From Sphingomonas endolithica (GTDB taxonomy: Bacteria > Pseudomonadota > Alphaproteobacteria > Sphingomonadales > Sphingomonadaceae), in assembly GCF_025231525.1 (NCBI RefSeq), contig NZ_CP103057.1:186001-250000 (forward strand): a stretch of 64,000 nt of DNA, in the 5' to 3' direction. The notes under the pieces were generated by a model. The model was not told the DNA's origin. It ran no database searches and saw nothing but the letters and a program-made list of their open reading frames with translations. Shown here one piece after another: positions 35,122-43,840 of the stretch; position 1 is the stretch's first letter; every line of letters begins with the position of its first letter. The translations under genes and the position numbers were made by a program.

Positions 35122-36561
35122 ATGAACCGCATTTCGACATGGCGCTCGGCGTCGTTGATACTTGGCCTTACGCTTGCAGGCACGGCGCACGCCCAGGTCG
35201 ATCTCGGCGCGCCGGCGCCCCCCGCCGATGCCGCCGCCGACCCGGCACCGGCGGCCGCGACCAATACCCAGAAGAGCTCAACGCAGACGCAGCAGCGCCG
35301 CATCGACCCGCATCGGATGCGCGATATTTCCCCCTCGGCGCTGGTAGGCGACACGCAGAGCACGCCGCCACCGGGGCTGATCAGCGATTGGCAACAGATC
35401 CGCACCCGCCTGGGCGAACGCGGCATCGGCGTGTCGGCGCGCTATGCCTCGGAAAGCGGCTACAATGTCGCCGGCGGCGAGCGGAAGCTGTTCCGCGAGA
35501 CCGGACAGTTCGATGTCGGCGTGCTGCTCGATCTCGACAAGGTCGCCGGGATGGAGGGGGGCGCGTTCCAGGCGACCGTCACCTGGCGGCGTGGCCAGGA
35601 CTTGACCAGCGACGCCGGGCTCGGCGCGCTACAGCAGGTACAGGAAGTCTATGGCCGCGGGCAGACCGTGCGGCTGACGCAGTTCTGGTACGAACAGACG
35701 ATCGGCCCGAACGTCGAGATCAAGCTCGGCCGCACCAATCCGGGCGAGGATTTCGCGGTGTTCTCCTGCCACTTCCAGAACCTCAGCTTCTGCGGGTCGC
35801 AGCCGGGCAATCTGGTCGGCGATTATTGGTATAACTGGCCGGTCAGCCAGTGGGGCGCACGCCTGCATGTCGATATCAAGGACAGCTTCTACGTCCAGAC
35901 CGCCGCCTATGAGATCAACCCGCGCAACCTGAACACCAATTTCTTCGTCGGCCACTTCAAGGGCGCGACCGGCGTGCTGATTCCGATCGAGGCTGGATGG
36001 GCGAAGGGCGGCGATGACGGGCATGTCGGATCGTACAAGTTCGGCGGCTGGATCGGCACGGCGGACGGCGGCGATGTGCTGCTCGACCGTAATCGCCGGC
36101 CGGTCGTGATCACTGGCGTCGCCCCGCTCCGGCATTCGAGCCGCTACGGCGTCTATGCGACCGTGCAGCAGCAGCTGACGGGCACGTCGAAGGACGGCAA
36201 GTCGATGTCCGGGCTCGGCATGTTCGCCAACGTGACGCAGGCCGATCGCGCCACTTCCGTCACCGACAACCAGGTGTCGCTCGGATTGTTCTACAAGGGG
36301 CTGAACCGGCATGTGCCGGGCGACGTGCTGGGGCTGGCGGTCGCGCGCACCAACGTCAACGGCCGTGCGGCGGCGGGCGACCGGGCATTGGGCGACGTGC
36401 CGGTGCGCGATGCGGAATATGCCGCCGAACTCTATTACGGCATCCAGCCGACGGCCTGGCTCGACCTGCAGCCAAACGTGCAGGTCATCCACCATCCAGG
36501 CGGCGTGCGTTCGGCCAAGGACGTTGCCGTCATCGGGCTGAAAGCGGCGATCACGCTGTGA
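35122..36561 (+). CDS. Carbohydrate-selective porin, OprB family
   Basis: A 479-residue outer-membrane porin with a signal peptide ending TAHA. A proline/alanine- and glutamine-rich linker (about 27-60) precedes the OprB barrel. Typical motifs are RLTQFWYEQTIGPNVEIKLG followed by the FSCHFQNLSFCGS segment, and GDYWYNWPVSQWGARL. The C-terminus ends AAITL, fitting an outer-membrane barrel. It should let sugars cross the outer membrane. No sugar transporter or regulator is adjacent, so the substrate is open. Confidence 0.9.
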   Translation: MNRISTWRSASLILGLTLAGTAHAQVDLGAPAPPADAAADPAPAAATNTQKSSTQTQQRRIDPHRMRDISPSALVGDTQSTPPPGLISDWQQIRTRLGERGIGVSARYASESGYNVAGGERKLFRETGQFDVGVLLDLDKVAGMEGGAFQATVTWRRGQDLTSDAGLGALQQVQEVYGRGQTVRLTQFWYEQTIGPNVEIKLGRTNPGEDFAVFSCHFQNLSFCGSQPGNLVGDYWYNWPVSQWGARLHVDIKDSFYVQTAAYEINPRNLNTNFFVGHFKGATGVLIPIEAGWAKGGDDGHVGSYKFGGWIGTADGGDVLLDRNRRPVVITGVAPLRHSSRYGVYATVQQQLTGTSKDGKSMSGLGMFANVTQADRATSVTDNQVSLGLFYKGLNRHVPGDVLGLAVARTNVNGRAAAGDRALGDVPVRDAEYAAELYYGIQPTAWLDLQPNVQVIHHPGGVRSAKDVAVIGLKAAITL

Positions 36562-36569
36562 TCCAAATC

Positions 36570-36684
36570 CTTCTCCCTTTGGGAGAAGGTGGCGCGTAGC
36601 GCCGGATGAGGGTGATCGGGCAAATCGTCGCCCTCACCCATCCGCGGTACGCGCTCCCTCTCTCTCCCGATGGGAGAGGGAATT
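36570..36684. repeat. Palindromic repeat, family 4
   Basis: CCTTCTCCCTTTGGGAGAAGG and CTCTCTCCCGATGGGAGAGG hairpins flank inverted GGATGAGGGTGA and CGCCCTCACCCATCC arms. It fills the gap between the convergent porin and hydrolase genes. Confidence 0.75.
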
Positions 36685-36687
36685 CGT

Positions 36688-37344
36688 TCAGCGAATGGGG
36701 CTGTTCGGATCCAGCCGCATATCGAGATACTTGTCCACGCTCCCCATCAGATCGGGCATTTCATGCTCGAAGAAGTGGTTCGCCTTGGGGATCGTGTCGT
36801 GGTGGATCGTGATGTGCTTCTGCGTGCGCAACTTATCGACCAGCTTCTGCGTGGCGAGCGGGGGCGACACTTCGTCATTCTCGCCCTGAATGATGATGCC
36901 GCTGGCCGGGCATGGTGCCAGGAACGTGAAATCGTACATGTTGGCGGGCGGGGCGACCGAGATGAAGCCGCGGATTTCCGGGCGGCGCATCAGCAATTGC
37001 ATGCCGATCCACGCGCCGAAGCTGAAGCCGGCGATCCAGGTGGTCGAGGCCTCCGGGTGGAAGCTCTGCACCCAATCGAGCGCGGATGCCGCATCGGAGA
37101 GTTCGCCGATGCCGTTGTCGAACGTGCCCTGGCTCTTGCCGACGCCACGGAAGTTGAAGCGCAAGGTGGCAAAGCCGCGGCGCTGGAACGTCTTGTAGAG
37201 TTCCTGCACGATCTTGTTGTTCATCGTGCCGCCGGCCGTCGGGTGCGGGTGGAGGATCATCGCAACGGGCGCGCGGGGTCGCGGCGCCGGTGAGAAGCGG
37301 CCTTCGAGACGGCCTTCGGGGCCGGGAAAAATGACTTCTGGCAT
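36688..37344 (-). CDS. Alpha/beta hydrolase (dienelactone hydrolase-like)
   Basis: A 218-residue cytoplasmic hydrolase. The oxyanion-hole motif is LHPHPTAGGTMNN, the nucleophile elbow is AGFSFGAW with S108, the acid follows IIQGENDEVSP, and the histidine is in KANHFFEHE. This pattern (HPHPxxGGxxxN and RFNFRGVGKSxG) marks a widespread bacterial family of unknown substrate. It is divergent from the first cysteine desulfurase gene, with 68 bp between the starts. Confidence 0.87.
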   Translation of the reverse strand: MPEVIFPGPEGRLEGRFSPAPRPRAPVAMILHPHPTAGGTMNNKIVQELYKTFQRRGFATLRFNFRGVGKSQGTFDNGIGELSDAASALDWVQSFHPEASTTWIAGFSFGAWIGMQLLMRRPEIRGFISVAPPANMYDFTFLAPCPASGIIIQGENDEVSPPLATQKLVDKLRTQKHITIHHDTIPKANHFFEHEMPDLMGSVDKYLDMRLDPNSPIR

Positions 37345-37412
37345 GGGACCTGCTGACTAATCTGGGCGCTCGGGTGGAGCGCTGGAATGTGCGCGCTATA
37401 TAAGCAGCAGAC

Positions 37413-38528
37413 ATGTTTTCGCAATTGGAACGACTCCTGCCCGATCCAACACACGCCCGAGTGTATCTGGACCATGCCGCCACGACGCCGATGCTGCCGT
37501 GCGCCCGCGCCGCGGTGGCCGATGGCATGGCGCACTGGGCCAACCCGTCATCGCCGCACGCCGAGGGGCGCGCGGCCAAGGCGGCGCTGGAGGAGGCGCG
37601 CCGCGCCGTCGCCGCCGCTTATGGCTGGACCGGCGAGACATTGTTCACCAGCGGCGCGAGCGAATCGCTGGCGATCGCCTTGCAGCGGGCCGCCGCAACC
37701 ACCCGGATCATCACCGCGGTGGAGCATGACGCGGTGATGCGCTGGGCCGATCCCCAGGCGATCGTCCTGCCGGTCGGCACCGATGGCGTGCTGTCGATCG
37801 AGACGCTGCGGGCGAGGCTCGTCGCCGGCGGACGCGCTTTGGTGACGGTACAATGGGCCAATAGCGAAACGGGGGTGCGCCAGCCGATCGCCGCGATCGC
37901 TGCGGCCGTGCACGAGGCGGGCGGGCTGCTGTTGGTCGACGCGGCGCAGATGCCGGTCGGGGTAGATGCCGAGGTGGCGGAACATGCCGACTTCGTTGCG
38001 CTCTCGGCGCACAAGCGCGGCGGGCCACCCGGCATCGGTGCATTGCTGGTGCGCGATCTGGGCAGCCTGTCGCCGACCGGGGGGCAGGAGCGGGGATATC
38101 GGCCAGGGACGGAGAATTTGCCCGCGGCGATTGGCTATGCCGCTGCGCTGGGCGAGGCCGAGCCGCTGGCGGAGCAGGTGCGGCTGCGGGCGGTGCTCGA
38201 CGATGCCGTCGTGCGCTCGGGCGGCGAGGTGATCTGCGGCGGATCGCCGCGGCATCCGGCGATCGGCGCCTATCGCATGCCGGGGGTAGCGAGCTTCGTG
38301 CAACTGATCGACTTCGATGCCGCCGGTTTTGCCGTCTCGGCCGGCAGCGCCTGCGCCTCGGGCAGTATGAAGCCGAGCCATGTCCTGGGCGCGATCGGCC
38401 TGTCGGACGCGGCGCGCCGCGAGGTGGTGCGCGCGAGTTTCGGCCGGACGACCAGCGAGGAAGAGGTGCGCGCCTTCATCGCCGCGTGGCGCGGCGTGGC
38501 GCGCGCGAAGCAGCGGTTCGTGGCATGA
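37413..38528 (+). CDS. Cysteine desulfurase (IscS/NifS family), first of a tandem pair
   Basis: A 371-residue PLP enzyme that takes sulfur from cysteine for Fe-S clusters or thiolation. The N-terminal VYLDHAATTPMLP is typical; the PLP lysine is K201 in SAHKRGGPPG and the persulfide cysteine C314 is in SAGSACASGS. HKRGGPPG replaces the usual HKxxGPKG, a small divergence. It overlaps the second desulfurase by ATGA. The pair shares the general fold but differs in many positions, so this is an old duplication or two recruited enzymes. Confidence 0.9.
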   Translation: MFSQLERLLPDPTHARVYLDHAATTPMLPCARAAVADGMAHWANPSSPHAEGRAAKAALEEARRAVAAAYGWTGETLFTSGASESLAIALQRAAATTRIITAVEHDAVMRWADPQAIVLPVGTDGVLSIETLRARLVAGGRALVTVQWANSETGVRQPIAAIAAAVHEAGGLLLVDAAQMPVGVDAEVAEHADFVALSAHKRGGPPGIGALLVRDLGSLSPTGGQERGYRPGTENLPAAIGYAAALGEAEPLAEQVRLRAVLDDAVVRSGGEVICGGSPRHPAIGAYRMPGVASFVQLIDFDAAGFAVSAGSACASGSMKPSHVLGAIGLSDAARREVVRASFGRTTSEEEVRAFIAAWRGVARAKQRFVA

Positions 38529-39634
38529 TCTATCTCGATTACCAGGCGACAACGCCGCTGGCCCCGGAGGCGTTCGAGGCGATGCTTCCGTGGCTGCGCG
38601 ACAATTTTGCCAACCCCCATTCGCCGCATGCCGCGGGGCGGAAGGCCAAGGCGGCCGTCGAGCATGCGCGGGCGCAGGTGGCGGCGCTGCTGCCGCCGGG
38701 CGGGCACCTGTCCTTCACCAGCGGCGCGACCGAGGCGCTCAACTGGGCGATCAAGGGGGTGGGCCCAGGGAGGATCGTGGCGCTGGCGAGCGAGCACGCC
38801 GCGGTACTGGATACCGTGAAGGCGCTGGCGGGGGAGGGCCGGGACGTCGTGATCCTGCCGGTGGGGGCGGACGGGTTGATCGATCTTGCCGCAGCGTCGG
38901 CCGCGATCGTCCCCGGCACCGCGCTCGTCGTGGCGATGCTCGTCAATAACGAGATCGGCGTGGTGCAGCCGATCGCGGAACTGGCGGCGTTGGCGCATGC
39001 GGCCGGCGCCTTGCTGCTGTGCGACGCGGTCCAGGGCTATGGCCGCGTGTCGATTCCGGCCGCGTGCGATCTGGTCGCTATTTCGGGGCACAAGGTTCAC
39101 GGGCCGAAGGGCGTCGGCGCGTTGTGGATACGAGATGGCGTGGTGCTCGATCCGCTGCTGCACGGCGGCGGGCAAGAGGCTGGCGGTCGATCGGGTACTT
39201 TGTCGCCGGCCTTGTGCGTGGGGTTCGGCGTCGCGGCGCGGCTGATGGAGGAGCGGCGGGAAGGGGATGCTGCCCATGTCGAAGCTCTGTGGGGTGCCGC
39301 GATCGCCTTGCTCGACCGGGATCGCGCTCACGGGGGGTGGCAGCTCAACGGTGCTGCCGATGCGCGCTACCGTGGCAATCTCAACATCCGCCGCGAGGGT
39401 CTCGACGTCGCCCGCCTGATGTCGGACCTGCGCGACATCGCCTTCTCCGCCGGCTCGGCCTGCGCCAGCGGCTCGGGGCGGTCCAGCCACGTGCTCCGCG
39501 CGATCGGGCTGAGCGACGCGCAGGCGCGCTCCAGCATCCGCTTGGGGTTCGGGCGTTATACGACCGAGGCGGAGCTGAGCGCGGCGATCGACCGCATTAT
39601 GGCCGCCGCCGACGCGCAGCGGATCGCGGCATGA
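38525..39634 (+). CDS. Cysteine desulfurase (IscS/NifS family), second of a tandem pair
   Basis: A 369-residue class V aminotransferase-fold enzyme beginning MIYLDYQATTPLAPEAF. The PLP lysine K190 is in ISGHKVHGPKGVGAL and the sulfur-carrying C313 is in SAGSACASGSG. The substrate-binding GRSGTLSPA and the loop LVNNEIGVVQ are canonical, so this copy is closer to standard IscS than its upstream partner. It overlaps the first desulfurase and the ferredoxin gene by ATGA on each side, giving a three-gene Fe-S unit. Confidence 0.92.
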   Translation: MIYLDYQATTPLAPEAFEAMLPWLRDNFANPHSPHAAGRKAKAAVEHARAQVAALLPPGGHLSFTSGATEALNWAIKGVGPGRIVALASEHAAVLDTVKALAGEGRDVVILPVGADGLIDLAAASAAIVPGTALVVAMLVNNEIGVVQPIAELAALAHAAGALLLCDAVQGYGRVSIPAACDLVAISGHKVHGPKGVGALWIRDGVVLDPLLHGGGQEAGGRSGTLSPALCVGFGVAARLMEERREGDAAHVEALWGAAIALLDRDRAHGGWQLNGAADARYRGNLNIRREGLDVARLMSDLRDIAFSAGSACASGSGRSSHVLRAIGLSDAQARSSIRLGFGRYTTEAELSAAIDRIMAAADAQRIAA

Positions 39635-39939
39635 CCCTCATCCGCTTCATCGCCACGGACGGCACGATCCGCGAGATGCATGGTGCCCCCGGTGATCGCC
39701 TGCTCGATCTCGCCCAGGCGGATGGCCAGCCACTGGAGGGCACGTGCGAGGGGCAGATGGCGTGCTCGACCTGCCATGTGATCGTCGCCGCACAGGATTT
39801 CGCCCGGCTGCCGCGCGCCAGCGAGGACGAGGAGGACATGCTCGATTTTGCCGCCGGCGCGACACGTACCAGTCGTCTCGCCTGCCAGATCCGGCTCGAG
39901 CGAACTTGGGACACGCTGACGGTGCGCATCCCCGGATGA
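39631..39939 (+). CDS. 2Fe-2S ferredoxin, adrenodoxin type
   Basis: A 102-residue electron carrier. The cluster ligands C39, C45 and C48 lie in GTCEGQMACSTCHV and the fourth, C85, in SRLACQIRL. DEEDMLDFA between them is the acidic helix that contacts partner proteins in vertebrate-type and Isc ferredoxins. It overlaps the second cysteine desulfurase by four bases, so it probably supplies electrons to Fe-S cluster assembly, as Fdx does in isc operons. Confidence 0.94.
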   Translation: MTLIRFIATDGTIREMHGAPGDRLLDLAQADGQPLEGTCEGQMACSTCHVIVAAQDFARLPRASEDEEDMLDFAAGATRTSRLACQIRLERTWDTLTVRIPG

Positions 39940-40060
39940 CGGCTGCGCCGACCTGCGCGATGAACTGCGACGGACCGTTCACCGCATTGGAACAGTAACG
40001 AAGAGCGACCGTTACGCTTCCGTGCCGGGTTCGATGCCCGGTATTGGAGGAGAGAAATTC

Positions 40061-40351
40061 ATGAAGATGTTCGCAATGATCGCCGCCGGCTTGCTCGGCC
40101 TGGCTGCCACTGCTCCGACCACCGCGGTTGCCGCACCGGTCGCGACCGTTACCACGACCACTGTTGCGCCCGTCCAGGAGCGTGTCATCGTCCGTGAGCG
40201 CACCGTCGTTCGGCGCGACGATCGCGGCTTCCGCGGCAATCGTGGCTATCGCAATGGTCGCAACCGCTGGGGCACGCGCCAGGTGTGCACCAACCGCTGG
40301 CGCGGTGGCCGCAAGATCCGCAGCTGCCGCTCGGTTCGCTATCGCCGTTAA
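40061..40351 (+). CDS. Small secreted arginine-rich protein, unknown function
   Basis: A 96-residue product with a signal peptide (MKMFAMIAAGLLGLAATAPTTAVAA), a Val/Thr-rich segment, then a strongly basic tail with repeated RxxRG and RNGRNRW units and two cysteines (QVCTNRW and RSCRSVR) that could form a disulfide. The ATG at 40061 is preceded by GGAGGAGAG. I do not recognise a function; similar small basic periplasmic proteins are common in sphingomonads. The next feature downstream is the SRP RNA. Confidence 0.75.
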   Translation: MKMFAMIAAGLLGLAATAPTTAVAAPVATVTTTTVAPVQERVIVRERTVVRRDDRGFRGNRGYRNGRNRWGTRQVCTNRWRGGRKIRSCRSVRYRR

Positions 40352-40393
40352 TCGCGGGGATTGATCACACCGCCCGATTTCCCTAGAGGCGCT

Positions 40394-40488
40394 CTTGGAA
40401 GTCGGGCGGACGTGGTCGTCGCCAACCTGGTCAGATCCGGAAGGAAGCAGCCACAACGATTTCGCCACGGGTCGTTCCGGCTTCCACC
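40394..40488 (+). ncRNA. ffs: 4.5S signal recognition particle RNA
   Basis: The universally conserved core GGTCAGATCCGGAAGGAAGC is present, flanked by the long hairpin. GGAAGTCGG at 40397 pairs with CCGGCTTCC ending at 40485, and GTGG near 40422 pairs with CCAC near 40465. The RNA binds Ffh to form the SRP that targets inner-membrane proteins. It precedes dnaX, as in many bacteria. Exact ends are estimated from the closing helix. Confidence 0.9.
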
Positions 40489-40601
40489 GCGCAGTCAGCG
40501 AGAGCGCGACTGCATCGCGCCGCGCTGACAAGCGCGGCCGGCGGGGCTGCTGCCCCGGCCGACGACGCGGCTTTGCCGCGGCGCCTCACTCACCACCGAC
40601 G

Positions 40602-40644
40602 TCCAGAAGAAGAAGCTGGATCCCGGATCAAGACCGGGATGACG
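40602..40644. repeat. Palindromic repeat, family 2
   Basis: CCAGAAGAAGAAGCTGGATC followed by CCGGATCAAGACCGGGATGAC is the reverse complement of the copy at 4105-4142, including its AGCTTCTTC tail. It lies in the gap between the SRP RNA and dnaX. Confidence 0.75.
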
Positions 40645-40717
40645 TGGGGCTGGCGTTCGTCCCGCCAGCGAAACCTTTTCCTACCATCCGGCGCGATCGC
40701 CCCCTAGATAGTCGGCA

Positions 40718-42388
40718 ATGTCCGACTCCCGCGATCTCCCATCCTTCGACCTCGGCGAGCCAGCGCCACAGCAGGCCGAGGCGTATCGCGTGCTCGCGCG
40801 CAAATACCGGCCGCAGACCTTTGCCGAGCTGATCGGCCAGGATGCAATGGTCACGACGCTCGGCAATGCGATCAAGCGCGGCCGACTGGCGCACGCTTTC
40901 CTTCTCACCGGGGTCCGTGGTGTCGGCAAGACTTCCACCGCGCGACTGATCGCCAAGGCGCTCAACTGTATTGGCCCGGACGGGCAGGGCGGTCCGACGA
41001 TCGACCCGTGCGGCGTGTGCGAGCCATGCCGCGCGATCGCCGAGGGGCGGCATATCGACGTGATCGAGATGGATGCCGCCAGCCATACCGGCGTCGACGA
41101 CGTACGCGAGATCATCGATGCCTCGCGCTATGCGGCGGTGTCGGCACGGTTCAAGATCTACATCATCGACGAAGTCCACATGCTGTCCAAGAACGCGTTC
41201 AACGCGCTGTTGAAGACGCTGGAAGAGCCGCCGGCGCATGTGAAATTCCTGTTCGCGACGACCGAGGTTAACAAGGTCCCAGTGACGGTGCTGTCGCGCT
41301 GCCAGCGCTTTGACCTGCGGCGGATCTCGGCCGAAATGCTGGCGGCGCATTTCACCCGCGTGTCGGGAGCGGAAGGCGTTGAAGCGGAGCCCGCGGCCTT
41401 GGCGCTAATTGCGCGCGCCGCGGAAGGCAGCGCGCGCGACGGCCTGTCGATCCTAGACCAGGCGATCGCGCATGCCGGGATCGAAGGCGGCGGGGTAAAG
41501 GCGTCTGCGGTCCGCGACATGCTCGGCCTGTCGGATCGCGGCGCGGTGCGCGATTTGCTCGGGTTGTTGCTGGTCGGCGACGGGCTCGGCGCACTGGCTG
41601 CGCTCCGGCGGCAATATGACCTCGGCGTCGATCCCCAGGCGGTGCTGCGCGCGCTGCTCGAAACGGTACACGGCGTGACATTGGTCAAGCTGGGCACTGC
41701 CGCCGAGGCGGGGCAGGCGAACGAGGAGCGCGAGGCTCAGGAAGCCTGGGCGTCCGCTTTGTCGTTCGCCGCGCTGCACCGGCTATGGCAATTGCTGCTC
41801 AAGGGGCATGACGAGGTCGCCCGCGCAGCGCTGCCGATCGAGGCGTGCGAGATGGCGCTGCTGCGCGTGGTCCATGCCTCGCAATTGCCCGATCCGGGCG
41901 AGCTGGCGCGGCAATTGGCGGCCGGCGGTCCGGTGCAGATCGCGGCGCCTGCCGCCGCGACCTCGGTGCCGACGTCCGCACCGACCGCATCGGCGGAACC
42001 CGCTCTGCCCAGCACGATCGAGGAGATCATCGCCACGATCGAGAAAAGCGGCGAATTCGGGCTGGCGGTTAAGCTGGAGCGTAGCGCCAGCGTGATCCGC
42101 ATCGCCCCGCCCGAGCTGGTGCTGAGCGCAGCACGGCCGCTGCCGGCCGACATGGTGCGCGACCTGACCGTCGAATTGAAGAACTGCACCGGCCGTGCCT
42201 GGAAGGTGACTACCGAGGACGCGCCCGGCGCGCCGACGATCAAGGAACGTCGCGGCGAGGCGCGCGAAGGGCTGCGCGCGGATATTCTTGCCAGCCCTGT
42301 GGTCAAGGCGGCGTTCGACGCGTTTCCGGAGGCAGTGCTGCCCGAGGATGAGCTCGACCGGCTGATCGCCGCGCAGTCCAGTAATTGA
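40718..42388 (+). CDS. dnaX: DNA polymerase III subunit gamma/tau
   Basis: A 556-residue clamp-loader ATPase subunit. Walker A is GVRGVGKTS (residues 65-73). The zinc-binding cysteines are in LNCIGPDG then CGVCEPC. DEVHMLSKNAFNALLKTLEE is the Walker B/DEAH-like segment, and SRCQRFDLRR holds the sensor arginine region. The C-terminal third is an alanine/proline linker followed by a tau-type domain that binds DnaB and alpha. I saw no clear A-rich slippery site for gamma production. ybaB follows by 16 bp, the usual partner. Confidence 0.96.
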   Translation: MSDSRDLPSFDLGEPAPQQAEAYRVLARKYRPQTFAELIGQDAMVTTLGNAIKRGRLAHAFLLTGVRGVGKTSTARLIAKALNCIGPDGQGGPTIDPCGVCEPCRAIAEGRHIDVIEMDAASHTGVDDVREIIDASRYAAVSARFKIYIIDEVHMLSKNAFNALLKTLEEPPAHVKFLFATTEVNKVPVTVLSRCQRFDLRRISAEMLAAHFTRVSGAEGVEAEPAALALIARAAEGSARDGLSILDQAIAHAGIEGGGVKASAVRDMLGLSDRGAVRDLLGLLLVGDGLGALAALRRQYDLGVDPQAVLRALLETVHGVTLVKLGTAAEAGQANEEREAQEAWASALSFAALHRLWQLLLKGHDEVARAALPIEACEMALLRVVHASQLPDPGELARQLAAGGPVQIAAPAAATSVPTSAPTASAEPALPSTIEEIIATIEKSGEFGLAVKLERSASVIRIAPPELVLSAARPLPADMVRDLTVELKNCTGRAWKVTTEDAPGAPTIKERRGEAREGLRADILASPVVKAAFDAFPEAVLPEDELDRLIAAQSSN

Positions 42389-42404
42389 ACCAGAGGAAGT
42401 TCGC

Positions 42405-42728
42405 ATGAAGAGCATCGAAGACATCATGGCCATGGCGCAGAACGTGCAGGCCGAGCTGGAAAAGGCGCAGGCCAATCTCGACGGGATCGAGGTCGAAGGT
42501 GCCGCCGGCGGTGGGCTGGTGAAGGTCCGTGCATCGGCCAAGGGCCGCATCATCGGCATCGCGATCGACGATTCGCTGATCGTGCCGGCGGACAAGCAGA
42601 TGCTCGAGGACCTGATCGTCGCTGCGTTCAACGATGCCCGCGCCAAGGCGGACACCGCCTCCAACACCGAAATGGGCAAGCTGACCAGCGGCATGCCGCT
42701 GCCGCCAGGGTTCAAGCTGCCTTTCTAA
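42405..42728 (+). CDS. YbaB/EbfC family nucleoid-associated protein
   Basis: A 107-residue DNA-binding protein that forms a tweezer-like dimer. It begins MKSIEDIMAMAQNVQAELEKAQ, an amphipathic helix, followed by the beta-sheet core VKVRASAKGRIIGIAIDDSL and ends SGMPLPPGFKLPF, the family C-terminus. Its place right after dnaX is conserved in most bacteria. recR, which often comes third, is absent here; a palindromic repeat pair follows instead. Confidence 0.95.
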   Translation: MKSIEDIMAMAQNVQAELEKAQANLDGIEVEGAAGGGLVKVRASAKGRIIGIAIDDSLIVPADKQMLEDLIVAAFNDARAKADTASNTEMGKLTSGMPLPPGFKLPF

Positions 42729-42736
42729 CACCCTTC

Positions 42737-42842
42737 GTCACCCCGGACTTGGTCCGGGGTCCACTGCGCCGCCAGCTCAGCGCTTTAGATCGGTTGCTGC
42801 AGAAAGCCGCTTGGTGGACCCCGGAACAAGTCCGGGGTGACG
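42737..42842. repeat. Palindromic repeat pair, family 2
   Basis: GTCACCCCGGACTTGGTCCG near 42737 and its inverted partner AACAAGTCCGGGGTGAC ending 42842 enclose about 55 bp. It sits exactly between the convergent ybaB and mtgA genes, a position suited to a bidirectional terminator. Confidence 0.85.
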
Positions 42843-42861
42843 GTTGAACTGCAATTGCGGA

Positions 42862-43623
42862 CTATCGCAAGCACCCGTCCAGGCCATCGTTGCGCACCAC
42901 GCCCACGCGCCGGGTGATCGCATTGCCATGCCGCCGCGTGAAGCCGCGCGGGGCCTTGGCCGCGCGTTTCTTGGGCAGCGGCAGGATCGCCGCCAGCCGC
43001 CCCGCCTCCGCCGGCGTCATCGTGCCGGCGCCGTGGCGGAAATAGCGGATCGATCCCGCCTCCACGCCGTAGGTGCCGATGCCGGTTTCCGCGACGTTCA
43101 GGTACACCTCCATAATCCTCCGTTTGCCCCACAATGTCTCGATCAGGACGGTGAAATACGCCTCCAGCACCTTGCGCGCATAACCGCCGCCCTGGATCAG
43201 GAACGCGTTCTTGGCGGTCTGCTGGCTGATCGTCGATCCGCCGCGGATCCGTCCGCCCTTGGCGTTGCGATAGGCGGCGTTGGCGATCGCCGTGAAATCG
43301 AAGCCGTGGTGCAGGCAGAAGCGCGCATCCTCGCCCGCAATCGCGGCGCGCGGCATGTCGGGATCGATCGCCGACAGCGGCACCCATTTTTTGGTCACGC
43401 TATGCCCGCCCAGCATGTCGCCGGCCATGGTGAAGGTGAAGGGCGGCGGCACGAAGCGATAGACCAGCACCCACAGCACCGAGACGAGCAGGAACCACAA
43501 CACTGCCCTAACGATCCAGCCGAGCAGGCGGCGCACGAATGGACGACGGCGCCTGGCAGGCGCTTCCGCCCGGTCGGTGGGGGTGACGCTGGCGGGAGGA
43601 TACGGGGCGGGACGGTCGCTCAT
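42862..43623 (-). CDS. mtgA: Monofunctional biosynthetic peptidoglycan transglycosylase
   Basis: A 253-residue membrane-anchored GT51 enzyme that polymerises lipid II into glycan strands. A basic N-terminus (ARRRRPFVRRLLG) precedes one membrane helix (about 36-56). The catalytic glutamate lies in AIAGEDARFCLHHGFD, and the second motif is GGSTISQQTAKNAFL. KRRIMEVYLNVAETG and FRHGAGTMTPAEAGRLAA complete the fold. There is no transpeptidase domain. Start taken at ATG 43623. Confidence 0.95.
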   Translation of the reverse strand: MSDRPAPYPPASVTPTDRAEAPARRRRPFVRRLLGWIVRAVLWFLLVSVLWVLVYRFVPPPFTFTMAGDMLGGHSVTKKWVPLSAIDPDMPRAAIAGEDARFCLHHGFDFTAIANAAYRNAKGGRIRGGSTISQQTAKNAFLIQGGGYARKVLEAYFTVLIETLWGKRRIMEVYLNVAETGIGTYGVEAGSIRYFRHGAGTMTPAEAGRLAAILPLPKKRAAKAPRGFTRRHGNAITRRVGVVRNDGLDGCLR

Positions 43624-43734
43624 CGGCAAACGAGTGCCGGATTAGGGACGACTGGGGAAGGGGGCTTGTTGCCCATCATCTTCGCCTGATCGCTCTGTGC
43701 GGACGCGGGACCGCTGTGCCAAGAACTCGTCACC

Positions 43735-43827
43735 GTCACCCCGGATCTGTTCCGGGGTCCACCCTCCGCCAAATCGTTGGCTTGAAAGCATGTGGCACGG
43801 TGGACCCCGGAACAAGTCCGGAGTGAC
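43735..43827. repeat. Palindromic repeat pair, family 2
   Basis: GTCACCCCGGATCTGTTCCG near 43735 and CCGGAACAAGTCCGGAGTGAC ending 43827 enclose about 40 bp. It lies between mtgA and the amine oxidase gene, both on the minus strand. Confidence 0.8.
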
Positions 43828-43840
43828 GAACCGTCTTTGG

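Noticed and set aside
40718..42388. A gamma/tau frameshift site in dnaX
   Set aside because: No A-rich slippery heptamer with a following hairpin was evident in the region after the ATPase domain, so only one product is annotated.
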